NCBI GenBank assembly: GCA_024274785.1
Contig: JAJSAM010000027.1
Location: forward strand, 40,376 to 104,375
Origin: Planctomycetota bacterium
GTDB taxonomy: Bacteria > Planctomycetota > JAJSAM01
Reading direction: 5' to 3'
Length of the DNA stretch: 64,000 bases
The notes below the pieces were generated by a model. The model ran no database searches. It was not told the origin of the DNA and saw only the letters and a program-made list of their open reading frames with translations. How positions within the stretch are numbered: position 1 is the stretch's first letter; every line of letters starts with the position of its first letter. Shown in pieces: positions 1-8,562 of the stretch. Both the position numbers and the translations under genes were made by a program.

Positions 1-1
1 G

Positions 2-892
2 TCCCTCGAGTACATGCGCACCGACTGGAAGGACGGCCCGTCCCTCGCGAACCCTTCGCTTTTCCCCAACACCGTGCCGAACGGTCCCGCCGGCCAGCTC
101 ACGATCCAATTGAAGCTCCGTGGGCCTCTCACCAACTTCTTCGATGCCGGGGTCGCGGGGGAGAACGCCGTCGCCTACGCCCGCTCTGAGATCGTCGCCG
201 GCAACGCCGACGCGATGGTGGTCTGCGGGGTGGACGAGCGCTCCGAGCCGGTGGTGGCTCTCGAGAGCGTCTACGCCCGCGCGGCCGGGGAGCGCCATCC
301 CGATGGGTTGCTCCGGCCGTTCGGCAACGCCCGTTCCGGCGCGACTTTCGGGGAGGCGGCCGGCGTCCTGGTCCTCGAGTCGGAGGCGCATGCGAGGGCG
401 CGGGGCGCCACCGTGCTCGCGGAGTGCGGGCCGGTGGCCCGGCGGGCGGAGGCCACGCCCCCGGGGACGCGTTCCGACCATCCCGGGATGCTCGCGGCCG
501 TGGCCGCGGCAGCGCTTCTGGAGCGGGGATGGGAACCCGCTGACCTCGGTTTCGTCAGCGCTGCCGCCTGTGGCTCTCCGGAGTTCGACCGGATGGAAGC
601 CGCCGCCCTCCGGGCCATACTGGCGGGAACTGCGACCATGGTGCCGGTAGTGGCCCTGAAGGGATACTGCGGCGAGCTCTCCTCCTCGGGCGTACTGCGT
701 GCGGTGATGGCGGTCCTCAGCCTCGAGGAGGGCTTCGTGCCTCCGTCGGCGCGGGTCGGGGTCGTGGATGCGGAGCTCGGATTGTCCGTGACCGCCGGTG
801 ACGCGCCCCGGCCGCTCGCGCGAGGCCGGATCCTGCAACTCGGAGCGGGTGCGGGCGGTGGCTTGACCGCCCTGACGCTCTCCCGCCCGTGA
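2..892 (+). CDS. Ketosynthase-like protein lacking the active-site Cys (5' truncated by window edge)
   Basis: The frame is open to the left edge, so the N-terminus lies outside the window; 296 residues are visible. The thiolase fold of beta-ketoacyl-ACP synthases is recognisable: a GPLTNFFDAG stretch, VVCGVDE, and a GATFGEAAGVLVLE segment matching the usual GE-GA-LVLE motif. Where active ketosynthases read TACSS, this protein reads DAGVAG, so the nucleophilic Cys is absent. The catalytic His motifs are also degenerate (VSAAACGS in place of VDAHGT). This resembles chain-length-factor-type partner subunits, which do not condense themselves but pair with an active ketosynthase. It overlaps the next gene at TGATG and heads the rightward arm of the cluster. 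A role as partner to the FabF-like protein at 12231-13436 is inference. Confidence 0.85.
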   Translation, partial: SLEYMRTDWKDGPSLANPSLFPNTVPNGPAGQLTIQLKLRGPLTNFFDAGVAGENAVAYARSEIVAGNADAMVVCGVDERSEPVVALESVYARAAGERHPDGLLRPFGNARSGATFGEAAGVLVLESEAHARARGATVLAECGPVARRAEATPPGTRSDHPGMLAAVAAAALLERGWEPADLGFVSAAACGSPEFDRMEAAALRAILAGTATMVPVVALKGYCGELSSSGVLRAVMAVLSLEEGFVPPSARVGVVDAELGLSVTAGDAPRPLARGRILQLGAGAGGGLTALTLSRP

Positions 893-2130
893 TGGGGCGT
901 CTGCTGCCGGTCCTCGTCCGCACCAACGGGACCCTGATCCTCGTCTACACCGCCGCCGGTCTCATGAGCTGGGGATACATCAAGCTCGTGGCGGTGAACC
1001 AGAGCGTCACCGAATTCGGACGGTTCGCCGCAGTGTCGTTCCTCGGGCTGATCCTGGCCGCCCCGCTCGCCACGCTGCAAAGCGGTGTCGCCCGCCAGGT
1101 GTCCGCTTTGCGGGCAAAGGGGCGCGAGGCCGAGGTCCCGGCCTACCTGAAGACCCTGCTGTTCCGCTCGGCCCTGCCGATACTCATCGGGGTGGCGGTC
1201 CTGACTCTGCTGGCCGGCCCGTTGTCGGAGGCTATCCATCTGGACGGCGCCGCGGCGATCCGGATTCTCCTTCTGACCATCGTGCTCTTCTTCCCGTTTC
1301 ACCTGGTGCTCGGGGGACTGGCCGGACGGGAGCGGCTGATTGCCTATTCCGTCGTGCTCCTCCTGGACGCCTCGATCCGGCTCGGCTACGGGCTTCTGCA
1401 TCCCGAAGCCATCGCCACCACCGCCGGAGCACTCTCGGTCTACCTCGGCTCGCTCGGCGTTGCCGTTACCGTCGGGGCCCTGATCTCGCGTGCTGATTTC
1501 CTCAAGCCCGGCCGGGTACCGCTGGCGGGACTGCACCCGATCGTGCCGGTCTTCCTTCTCGGCACCACGCTGCTCTACCTGCTCGCCTTTCAGGATGCCT
1601 ACCTGGTGCGACTCGTTCTGGACCCCGTCCCGGCCGCGCGCTACGGAGCGGCCGCCACCGTGGGGCGCCTGGTGCACCTGCTTCCGATGCCGATGATCCC
1701 CGCGCTGGTGCCACTCGTCACCCGGCTGTCCACCGAGGGAAAGTCCTCGCGGCGGGTGCTCGTGTTTCATCTCGTCATGGTGCTGACTCCCGGCGCCACC
1801 GCGGTCATGTTCGGCTTCCTGCGTCCCGATCTCGTCGGCGCGCTGGTCCTCGATCCCGAGGGGCACCGCGATCTCGGTGCGCTCGTTCCCCTGGCCCTGC
1901 TGACGGCGACCTTCCACGCGGTGACTCTGATCAGTTTGAGCTATCTCCTGGCGTTGCGCCGCAGCCGGGTACTGTTCGTGCTCGGCGCCGCGGTTCCCCT
2001 CGGTGCTGTGCTGATCCTGCTGCCGCCTTCCGAACCGGTCGTGATCTTCGCGCGCATGGCCGTTCTCGCGGGAGCGGTTGCCTCGCTGGTGCTGTTCTTC
2101 GCCTTTTCGAAGAGCGGAGGGGAAGCATGA
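892..2130 (+). CDS. Polytopic membrane protein, MOP-type flippase-like
   Basis: A 412-residue, very hydrophobic protein with about twelve predicted membrane segments spread evenly along it, starting at LILVYTAAGLMSWGYI. Length and layout fit the polysaccharide-biosynthesis flippases of the MOP (Wzx/MATE/MVF-like) superfamily, which move lipid-linked or lipidic products across the inner membrane. No single diagnostic motif was found, so the substrate is unknown. ATG at 892 overlaps the preceding stop; the ORF track uses GTG one codon earlier. Its last codons overlap the methyltransferase gene by 4 bases, so translation is probably coupled. The setting suggests export of the cluster product or of a modified glycan. 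Confidence 0.6.
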   Translation: MGRLLPVLVRTNGTLILVYTAAGLMSWGYIKLVAVNQSVTEFGRFAAVSFLGLILAAPLATLQSGVARQVSALRAKGREAEVPAYLKTLLFRSALPILIGVAVLTLLAGPLSEAIHLDGAAAIRILLLTIVLFFPFHLVLGGLAGRERLIAYSVVLLLDASIRLGYGLLHPEAIATTAGALSVYLGSLGVAVTVGALISRADFLKPGRVPLAGLHPIVPVFLLGTTLLYLLAFQDAYLVRLVLDPVPAARYGAAATVGRLVHLLPMPMIPALVPLVTRLSTEGKSSRRVLVFHLVMVLTPGATAVMFGFLRPDLVGALVLDPEGHRDLGALVPLALLTATFHAVTLISLSYLLALRRSRVLFVLGAAVPLGAVLILLPPSEPVVIFARMAVLAGAVASLVLFFAFSKSGGEA

Positions 2131-2963
2131 GCACCTGCCCGGTCTGTGGATCGACCCGGACGACTCCGACGCATCACGAGAACGGGCACGAGTACGTTCG
2201 CTGTGGAGCGTGCGACCTCATCCGGCGCGACCCACTCCCCACTCCGGCGGAGCAGGCCACCCTGCACCGGGATTATCTGCCGCCCACGCGAGCCCTCCAG
2301 CGCCGTTTCGACCTGATGAGCCGGGAGGTCTGGGCCCGGGCGCGCCGGGCGTTGAGTCGTGAGCACGGAACCGGTCGGATCCTCGACATCGGCTGCGGGC
2401 ACGGGGCGTTTCTCGCCATCATGCGGTCCGCGGGCTGGGAGGTGATGGGGCTCGACGTCTGTCCCAGAGGACTGGCCGCGGCGAGGGAGCGCGGTATTCC
2501 GGTCGGGCACGGGACGGTGGAGGAACTGGTGGAGGGCCCCGTCACTCCCCCCCTCTTCGACGCCGTCAGCGCGTTCTACGTCATCGAGCACCTGGCGGAT
2601 CCGCTCGGTTTTCTCCGCGCCTGCCGGGCGGTGTTGCGGCCGGGTGGAACCATCTACCTCCGCTTCCCGGAGACCACTCCGCTGAAGGATCTGCTGGCCC
2701 GGTTTTCCATCGACAATCGGCTCTATGATGCTCCCTTTCATGCCCTCGACTTCTCCCCGCGAGCGATGGGGAACGCCCTCGCCACTGCCGGGTTTCAGGA
2801 CGTGCGGGTTCGCGTGGGCGGCTTTACGGTCCCGATCAGGTCGAGGGACCGGTTCCTCGGAGTGTTGCCCGCGGTCTGCGGCGATGTGCTCGATCTGGCC
2901 ACCGGCGGCCGGTATCTGCTCCCCGGCGTGAGCAAGGTGGCGCTGGCCCGGAGGCCGAAGTGA
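2127..2963 (+). CDS. Class I SAM-dependent methyltransferase with N-terminal zinc ribbon
   Basis: A 278-residue protein. Residues 1-35 carry a CPVCGS...CGAC zinc-ribbon-like pair of knuckles, common in methyltransferases of sugar and secondary-metabolite clusters. The Rossmann core follows: ILDIGCGHGAF is SAM motif I, VMGLDVC the acidic motif II, and FDAVSAFYVIEHLADP the motif before the catalytic region, with LRPGG typical of the Methyltransf_11/23 families. The substrate cannot be read from the sequence. It is coupled by 4-base overlaps to the flippase upstream and the ATP-grasp gene downstream, so it probably tailors the same product. Confidence 0.85.
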   Translation: MSTCPVCGSTRTTPTHHENGHEYVRCGACDLIRRDPLPTPAEQATLHRDYLPPTRALQRRFDLMSREVWARARRALSREHGTGRILDIGCGHGAFLAIMRSAGWEVMGLDVCPRGLAAARERGIPVGHGTVEELVEGPVTPPLFDAVSAFYVIEHLADPLGFLRACRAVLRPGGTIYLRFPETTPLKDLLARFSIDNRLYDAPFHALDFSPRAMGNALATAGFQDVRVRVGGFTVPIRSRDRFLGVLPAVCGDVLDLATGGRYLLPGVSKVALARRPK

Positions 2964-4114
2964 GGGGAAGCCGGGGCGTCCTCGTCACCGATGGGCTGTT
3001 TCGGAAGTCGCTGGCGGCGGTCAGAGCCCTGGGGCGGGTCGGGGTCCCGGTCACGGCGGGGGAGCGCGTTCATCTTGCGCCCGCGGTGATGAGCAGATAC
3101 GCCACCCGCCGGGTGACCTACCCCGATCCGATCCTCGACCCCGAGCGCTTTCTGCACTCACTCTCCCGGATCCTTGCGGCGGGAAGAGTGGCTGTGCTCC
3201 TGGCGATGGAAGAGACGACGCTCCTGGCGATCCTCGATCGCCGATCGGCACTCCCACCGGGTTGCCGGTTGTTCGCCGCTCCCGCGGCCGTGATCCGTGG
3301 CTTCTCCGACAAGCTTGCGTCTGCGCGCCTGCTGGCATCGGCGGGCTGGCCGGTTCCTGCGACCTCGCAGGATCCGGCGACGATTCCACTCCCGGCGGTG
3401 GTGAAGCCGCGATCGGGGTCCGGGGCGCACGGGGTGGTTCGGGTGGACGATCGCGAGGTCTGCATCCGGGAGTTCGAGCGCGTCCGGCGGAAGTTTCGCG
3501 AGGCTGTCGTGCAGAAGTTCATCCCCGGGTGCGGCGTCGGCGTCTCGCTGCTCGTGGACCGGAACGGCGATGCGTCCGCCGCGTTCGCCCACCGCCGCTT
3601 GAGGGAGAACCCCGCGAGCGGCGGCGCCTCGACTCTGCGCGAGAGTATCCCGCTGCCGCCGGATTACCGCGACCTCGCCCGGACGCTGCACCAGGAGGGT
3701 TTCATCGGCCCGGTGAACGTGGAGTTCCGGGAAGAGGCCGGCACGGGAACGCTTTGCCCGATCGAGATCAACCCGAGGTACTGGGGCTCCCTGGCCCTCC
3801 CGATCCGCGCCGGCGTCAACTTCCCGCTCCAGCACGTGCGCCTGGCGCTGGGAGAGCACCCTGGCCCCAAGGTCGACTACCCCATCGGCGTAAGGTGCCG
3901 CTGGCTGCTGCCCGGCGACCTCCTCTCCGGATGGGGCCACCTCCGCCGGGGAGAGTTCAAGAAGGCGCTGGCCGTCCTCAACCCCCGCGGCCCCTTCGAC
4001 ATCCTCTCAACGACCGATCCCGCCCCGACCCTGGCCAGAATCCTGGCCCCGGTGGCCTGGGCCGCGTCGCCAGGCTTGCGCCGTCTCCTTTCGGGACGCC
4101 GAGTCGGAGATTGA
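2960..4114 (+). CDS. ATP-grasp enzyme (carboxylate-amine/thiol ligase type)
   Basis: A 384-residue protein with an N-terminal pre-ATP-grasp domain (GVLVTDG and following). The ATP-grasp fold shows PAVVKPRSGSGAHGV (lysine and glycine-rich loop), VVQKFIPG and IEINPRYWGS, the Mg-binding Glu/Asn motif. Such proteins join a carboxylate to an amine, thiol or hydroxyl with ATP. They occur in polysaccharide and natural-product clusters, often as CarB-like proteins of unknown substrate. The start is GTG at 2960, overlapping the methyltransferase stop. About 230 bases without a gene follow before the deacetylase, so this may end the first transcription unit of the arm. Confidence 0.8.
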   Translation: MRGSRGVLVTDGLFRKSLAAVRALGRVGVPVTAGERVHLAPAVMSRYATRRVTYPDPILDPERFLHSLSRILAAGRVAVLLAMEETTLLAILDRRSALPPGCRLFAAPAAVIRGFSDKLASARLLASAGWPVPATSQDPATIPLPAVVKPRSGSGAHGVVRVDDREVCIREFERVRRKFREAVVQKFIPGCGVGVSLLVDRNGDASAAFAHRRLRENPASGGASTLRESIPLPPDYRDLARTLHQEGFIGPVNVEFREEAGTGTLCPIEINPRYWGSLALPIRAGVNFPLQHVRLALGEHPGPKVDYPIGVRCRWLLPGDLLSGWGHLRRGEFKKALAVLNPRGPFDILSTTDPAPTLARILAPVAWAASPGLRRLLSGRRVGD

Positions 4115-4341
4115 AATCCTCTCGCGCGGACCACGCTCCAGGGATGACTCCGGAACGATACTACCGAGACAAACGCGCCTCGGCCCCGCCTGTTCGGCAA
4201 GAGAGCTACCCGGCGAGCGGGAGGGTGACCCGTACCGAGGGCTTCTGGAAGAAGTAGCTGCCGGGTTTTCGGGGCCAAACCGGGAACACACGCCGTGTCG
4301 AGCTTTCGCCCGGGCGCGGAGGTCGATAGAGTCTCTGCACC

Positions 4342-5487
4342 TTGAGACACATCCTGACCATCGACCTGGAGGAGTGGTTTCACGTCTGCGGCGCGGAGGC
4401 GACCCTGCCATCCGAGCAGTGGGATGCATTGCCGAGCCGGTTGCCGGCGGTGCTCGGCGATCTGCTCGATCTGCTGGATCGCCTGGCCGCCCGGGCCACC
4501 TTCTTCGTCGTCGGGTACGTGGCGGATCGCTATCCCGAACTCGTTTTGGAAATCAGGGAGCGGGGCCACCGGATCGGCTGCCACGGATATCTCCACCAGC
4601 GGATCTACGACATGACCAGAGACGAGTTCGCTCGTGATCTCGATCGGTCGGTCCAGGCGATCGAACGGGCCTGCGGAGTGACCCCGATCTCCTACCGCTC
4701 GCCGGAGTGGTCGCTGCGGCCCTCCTGCCTGTGGGCCGTCTCGATCCTTGCTTCGCGAGGGTTTCTGTTCGACTCGAGCGCGGTGCCCATGTCCCTGATG
4801 GGCTGGCGCAGGTTCCCCCACCATCCGATCACGGTGGAGACCGAGCACGGCCCGATCATCGAGGTGCCGCTCAGCACGGCCCGCTGCGGCTGGGAACGCG
4901 TGCCCTTCTCCGGCGGACTGGGCTTTCGCTGCAATACGGAGTGGTACGCGCACCGGCAGATCCGACTGCTCGAGGAGCGGGGCCGGCCGGCCGTGGTGTA
5001 CGTGCACCCCTTCGACATCATCAGCGAACTGCCGGGGGCGTCCCTTCCGCTGACCCGCCGGTTGATGCAGCGATTCGGGAAGAAGTCGGGGCCGGCGCGC
5101 GTCATCCGGCTCCTGTCCGCATTTCAATACGCTCCGCTGGAGGAGGTCTGCGGGGAGGGGCCGGCGGTCGATGAGGATCCCGCGCCGCCGAGAGACCCCG
5201 AACTGATAGCTCACCTGCGGCGATCCGCCTGGCGCACGGGGCTCGGGATCTCCGGCCTGACCGTCGCCGCCGGTTTGCTCGGCGCGGCGCTCGGCCCGGT
5301 CGCCCTGCTGCTGCCCCAGGCGGGCCTGGCGGCCATCTACGGCAACCATCTCAAGCATACCCTGGCCTGCCGAAGGAAGCAGAGGAGAGTTGATGAGGCC
5401 GATCTTGCGGTTGATCTTGTGCCTGATCCTGCTGGCATGCTCGACGGGCTGCCAGGCGAGTCGCCCGATTCCCAAGCCGGGGCTTGA
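4342..5487 (+). CDS. Polysaccharide deacetylase, NodB fold, XrtA/PEP-CTERM-associated (DUF3473) type
   Basis: A 381-residue protein. The N-terminus ILTIDLEEWFHV has the Asp of the NodB metal site; GHRIGCHGYLHQ supplies the His-x-x-x-His-type ligands, and FRSPEWS-like YRSPEWS is the next catalytic motif. Residues 180-260 (EVPLSTARCGW, FSGGLGFRC, VYVHPFDI) match the DUF3473 extension of deacetylases linked to the XrtA exosortase/exopolysaccharide system. A hydrophobic stretch near residues 295-340 may anchor it. The start is TTG with no strong ribosome site. The C-terminus overlaps the next gene by 95 bases, unusual for this cluster. It would deacetylate N-acetylated sugars or a related amide outside or at the membrane. 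Confidence 0.8.
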   Translation: MRHILTIDLEEWFHVCGAEATLPSEQWDALPSRLPAVLGDLLDLLDRLAARATFFVVGYVADRYPELVLEIRERGHRIGCHGYLHQRIYDMTRDEFARDLDRSVQAIERACGVTPISYRSPEWSLRPSCLWAVSILASRGFLFDSSAVPMSLMGWRRFPHHPITVETEHGPIIEVPLSTARCGWERVPFSGGLGFRCNTEWYAHRQIRLLEERGRPAVVYVHPFDIISELPGASLPLTRRLMQRFGKKSGPARVIRLLSAFQYAPLEEVCGEGPAVDEDPAPPRDPELIAHLRRSAWRTGLGISGLTVAAGLLGAALGPVALLLPQAGLAAIYGNHLKHTLACRRKQRRVDEADLAVDLVPDPAGMLDGLPGESPDSQAGA

Positions 5488-6151
5488 CCTCGATCCGGAG
5501 GAGGCCTGTCGGCGCGTGGTGACCCGTCTGGCCGGCGTCGATGCGTTCAACGCCGAGATCGGCATCACCTTCACCATGAACGGAGAGGAGCGCTCCGCCT
5601 CGGGCGCCCTGGTGGTTGCCCGCCCGGATCGCGTCCGGATGCGCTGCTGGGGACCGCTCGGAGTGACGGTGATGGACCTGCTCGTGGCGGACGGCCGGGC
5701 GACCCTCTATCTGCCGCAGGAGCAACGCGCCCTCTCCGTCCCGCTCCGCGACGGCGACCGTGGGGCGGACGTGCCCCGTCAGATCCGCGCACTCATGCTC
5801 ATGGACCTGCTGATCGATGAACTCCGCACCGCCGACCGGGACTGGCGCCGCGACCAGGCGCAGGACGAGGCCGCCGTGCTGCTTCTCGATGCCGGAACCC
5901 CCGTCACCCGGATCGTCTACGACCCGGCGACCCTCCTGCCCATCCGGCGGGAAGACCTCCGGCGGGGCGCCCGGGTCGAGTATGCGGATTACCGGGAGGG
6001 TGTCCACCGCTTCTGGCCGGGGACCATCACCGTCACGGAGGGAGCCATCACCGTCGTCGTCACGGTCGAAGACGTCGTCGAAAACCCCGAACTCAACCCG
6101 GCGGTCTTCGTGATGGATCTGCCCGAGGACACCGTGGTCGAGAGGCCATGA
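5393..6151 (+). CDS. Lipoprotein of LolA/LolB-like fold
   Basis: A 252-residue protein with a lipoprotein signal (LILCLILLACSTGC, two possible lipobox Cys). The body is beta-rich: FNAEIGITFTMNGEERSASG, VARPDRVRMRCWGPLG, VMDLLVADGRATLYL. This alternating pattern is typical of LolB/DUF4292-like outer-membrane carriers that bind lipid in a half-barrel. ATG at 5393 was preferred over the overlapping TTG because AGGAG sits 5 bases upstream. It overlaps the MMPL exporter gene by 4 bases. Aryl-polyene-like clusters commonly carry such a protein next to an exporter. A role in taking exported lipid to the outer membrane is inference. Confidence 0.6.
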   Translation: MRPILRLILCLILLACSTGCQASRPIPKPGLDLDPEEACRRVVTRLAGVDAFNAEIGITFTMNGEERSASGALVVARPDRVRMRCWGPLGVTVMDLLVADGRATLYLPQEQRALSVPLRDGDRGADVPRQIRALMLMDLLIDELRTADRDWRRDQAQDEAAVLLLDAGTPVTRIVYDPATLLPIRREDLRRGARVEYADYREGVHRFWPGTITVTEGAITVVVTVEDVVENPELNPAVFVMDLPEDTVVERP

Positions 6152-8562
6152 CCTTCATCTCGAAACACCCGGGACTGATCATCGGGTTCGCCGTTCTGCT
6201 CACCGCTCTCGGGGCTGCGGGGATCCCCCGCCTCACGTTCGACACCGACCTGCGATCCCTGGTCGGCGATGAACTCCCCTCGGCGGACCTCTTCTTCGAG
6301 ATCCAGGACCGGGGGGCCGCCGGCGAGTCGCTTTTTCTGACCGTGGTGGGGGAGTCCCCGGAGGACCTGGACCGGGTTGTTCAGTACGCGGGGCGCCTGG
6401 TGACACGCCTTTCGGAGCTTCCGGAGGTCGCCGGCGTGGAGTCCGCTCCCTCCCCGGAGCAGGTCGCCGCGTTCGAGGAGTACGTCGGTCGAAACCTGTT
6501 CCTGCTCCTCGATCCGGAGGTGCTGCCCTCGGCCCTTGAGCGCCTGAGCCCCGCCGGGATGGACCGCTCGATGGCGGAGGCGAGATCCATGCTCGAATCC
6601 GCCGCGCCGCTGGCGATGCGCGAGTTGCTGCTGATCGATCCCTTCGGCTTGCGGGAACTGCTCGGCGAGATGGACCTCGACCCGGGGGTTTCGATCCGGG
6701 ACGGGTTGCTGGTCTCCAGGGACGGTGACGCGGCGCTCCTCGTGGTGCGGAGCCGGGTGGCGCCGACGGAGCGGGAGGGAGCGCGGGCGTTCCTCTCGGC
6801 GGTGCGCGGCGAACTGCTCGTGGCGCCGCCGCCGAAGGGGCTCACCGTGGACCTCGCCGGCGGCTACCTCTTCGCCGAGCAGGACGAAGGACTGGTGCGC
6901 GGCGACCTGATCCGCACGATCGTGCCCTCGGTGCTGGCGGTGGCCCTGCTCTTCTTCATCTTCTTCCGAGGCGTCCGGGGGCTCTTGCTTGTGGCGCTGC
7001 CGGTATTGCTCTCCCTGGTGGTCAGTGTGGGGGCGCTCGGGTGGCTCGGGGTGCGAATCACGCCGGTCGCCGCGGCGTTCTGCGCCCTCCTGGTCGGCGT
7101 CGGTGTGGACTTCGGCATCCACTTTCTGGTCAGTCTGGATGTGGAGCGCCAGCGCACGAGTGACCACCGGGAGGCCGTGCTCCGGGCCGCGCTCGGTATC
7201 CGGAGAGGCGTGCTGCTCGGAGGGATCACCACCGCCATCGCCTGCGCTTCGCTGACCGTCCTCGGCATTCCCGGCCTCTCGTCGCTCGGCATTCTTCTCG
7301 GGATCGGGATCCTGATGTCGATGGCCGGCGCGCTGGTCCTGGCCCCGGCGGTGGTGATTCTTTGGCCGGGCCGGGCACACGGTCTCGGCGGTCGCCCGTT
7401 CGCCGCCCTCGCCGCCACGCTCGAGCCCCGGGGACGCCTGCTCCGGATTGCGACGATCGGCCTGTTCGTCGCCGCCGCGGCCGTGCTCGCCGTCCTCGGT
7501 ACCCCCGCCCTGCACACCGATCCGCGAGGTCTTCGCCCCGACGACGATCAGGCCACGCTCGCCGTTCGCCGCCTCTCCGACCGGTTCACCCATCTCTCCT
7601 TCACCGATCTCGCGGTGACGAAAGGGGCTGATCCGGCCACGGGGCTGAACGCATTGGCCGACGCTCGCCGCCGCCTCGAGCAGGCCGGCCTCATCGCCCA
7701 TTGGTCCGGCCCGGATCTCTTCGTGCCCGGAACCGAGCGCCAGAATCGCAGCATCGATCTGCTCGAGACGGTGGATGCCGACGAGTTCCGGCTCGGGGCC
7801 CGTGCTGCCATGTTGAAGCACGGCCTTCGACCGGAGCCCTTCGAACCGGCGGTGGAGCGCATCGCCACGGCGCTCGCGGTGAGAGCCCCGATTCCCGCCG
7901 CCGCCCTCCTCACCGATCCGATTCGCCCTCTCGTCTCCCGGTACGTCGTCCCCGGCGGCGCGGAGACGCTCCTCGTCGCCTACCTGCGGCCGGTCGATGG
8001 GGAGCGGCACTATCCGGAGATCCGGAAAGTGTTCGAGGAGGAGCCCGGCTCCGTCGTGCTCACCGGCCCCCGCGCGATTCTCCGGGACATCGAGGGGAGC
8101 GTCGAGCGCATCGCACCGGGCATGGCGCTGGCGGTGGTCGTTGGTGTTCTGCTGGTGGTCGCCATCGGCCTGCGGCGATTCGGGGCCACCTGCTCGGCGG
8201 CGATGCCCGCGGCGCTCGGTTCCCTCCTGACCCTGGCGGTGATGCGGATCTTCGACCTCGACTTCGACCTGGTGAACATCGGCCTGGTGCCTATGATCCT
8301 CGGCCTTGGGATCGACGACGGGATCCACCTGGTCAGCCGGTACCGGCACTCCGGTGATGCCGGTCTCGAGGAGACCTACCGCCACGTCGGTGGCGCGGTA
8401 CTGCTGACGACGCTGACGACCTGCGCGGCGTTCGGTTCGCTCGTGCTGGCGCGAAGCCCCGGGCTCGCTACGATGGGGGTGCTGGTGGTCTGCGGCGCCC
8501 TGTCCTGCTGCTTGATCACCCTGCTCTTGATGCCCGGTTGGCTGGGAAGAAGAAGGGAGTGA
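6148..8562 (+). CDS. MMPL/RND-family lipid exporter
   Basis: An 804-residue inner-membrane protein with the duplicated RND layout. One N-terminal helix is followed by a periplasmic loop of about 230 residues with FDTDLRSLVG, then five helices (about 255-405). A second helix (about 430-455), periplasmic domain and five C-terminal helices (about 655-800) complete it. The fourth-helix proton-relay motifs are GVGVDFGIHF in the first half and GLGIDDGIHL in the second, as in HpnN-type exporters. The family moves lipids, including hopanoids and aryl-polyene or mycolate lipids, by proton motive force. It is flanked by a LolB-like lipoprotein and a LolA-like periplasmic protein, so a complete inner-to-outer-membrane lipid route is plausible. 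Confidence 0.9.
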   Translation: MTFISKHPGLIIGFAVLLTALGAAGIPRLTFDTDLRSLVGDELPSADLFFEIQDRGAAGESLFLTVVGESPEDLDRVVQYAGRLVTRLSELPEVAGVESAPSPEQVAAFEEYVGRNLFLLLDPEVLPSALERLSPAGMDRSMAEARSMLESAAPLAMRELLLIDPFGLRELLGEMDLDPGVSIRDGLLVSRDGDAALLVVRSRVAPTEREGARAFLSAVRGELLVAPPPKGLTVDLAGGYLFAEQDEGLVRGDLIRTIVPSVLAVALLFFIFFRGVRGLLLVALPVLLSLVVSVGALGWLGVRITPVAAAFCALLVGVGVDFGIHFLVSLDVERQRTSDHREAVLRAALGIRRGVLLGGITTAIACASLTVLGIPGLSSLGILLGIGILMSMAGALVLAPAVVILWPGRAHGLGGRPFAALAATLEPRGRLLRIATIGLFVAAAAVLAVLGTPALHTDPRGLRPDDDQATLAVRRLSDRFTHLSFTDLAVTKGADPATGLNALADARRRLEQAGLIAHWSGPDLFVPGTERQNRSIDLLETVDADEFRLGARAAMLKHGLRPEPFEPAVERIATALAVRAPIPAAALLTDPIRPLVSRYVVPGGAETLLVAYLRPVDGERHYPEIRKVFEEEPGSVVLTGPRAILRDIEGSVERIAPGMALAVVVGVLLVVAIGLRRFGATCSAAMPAALGSLLTLAVMRIFDLDFDLVNIGLVPMILGLGIDDGIHLVSRYRHSGDAGLEETYRHVGGAVLLTTLTTCAAFGSLVLARSPGLATMGVLVVCGALSCCLITLLLMPGWLGRRRE

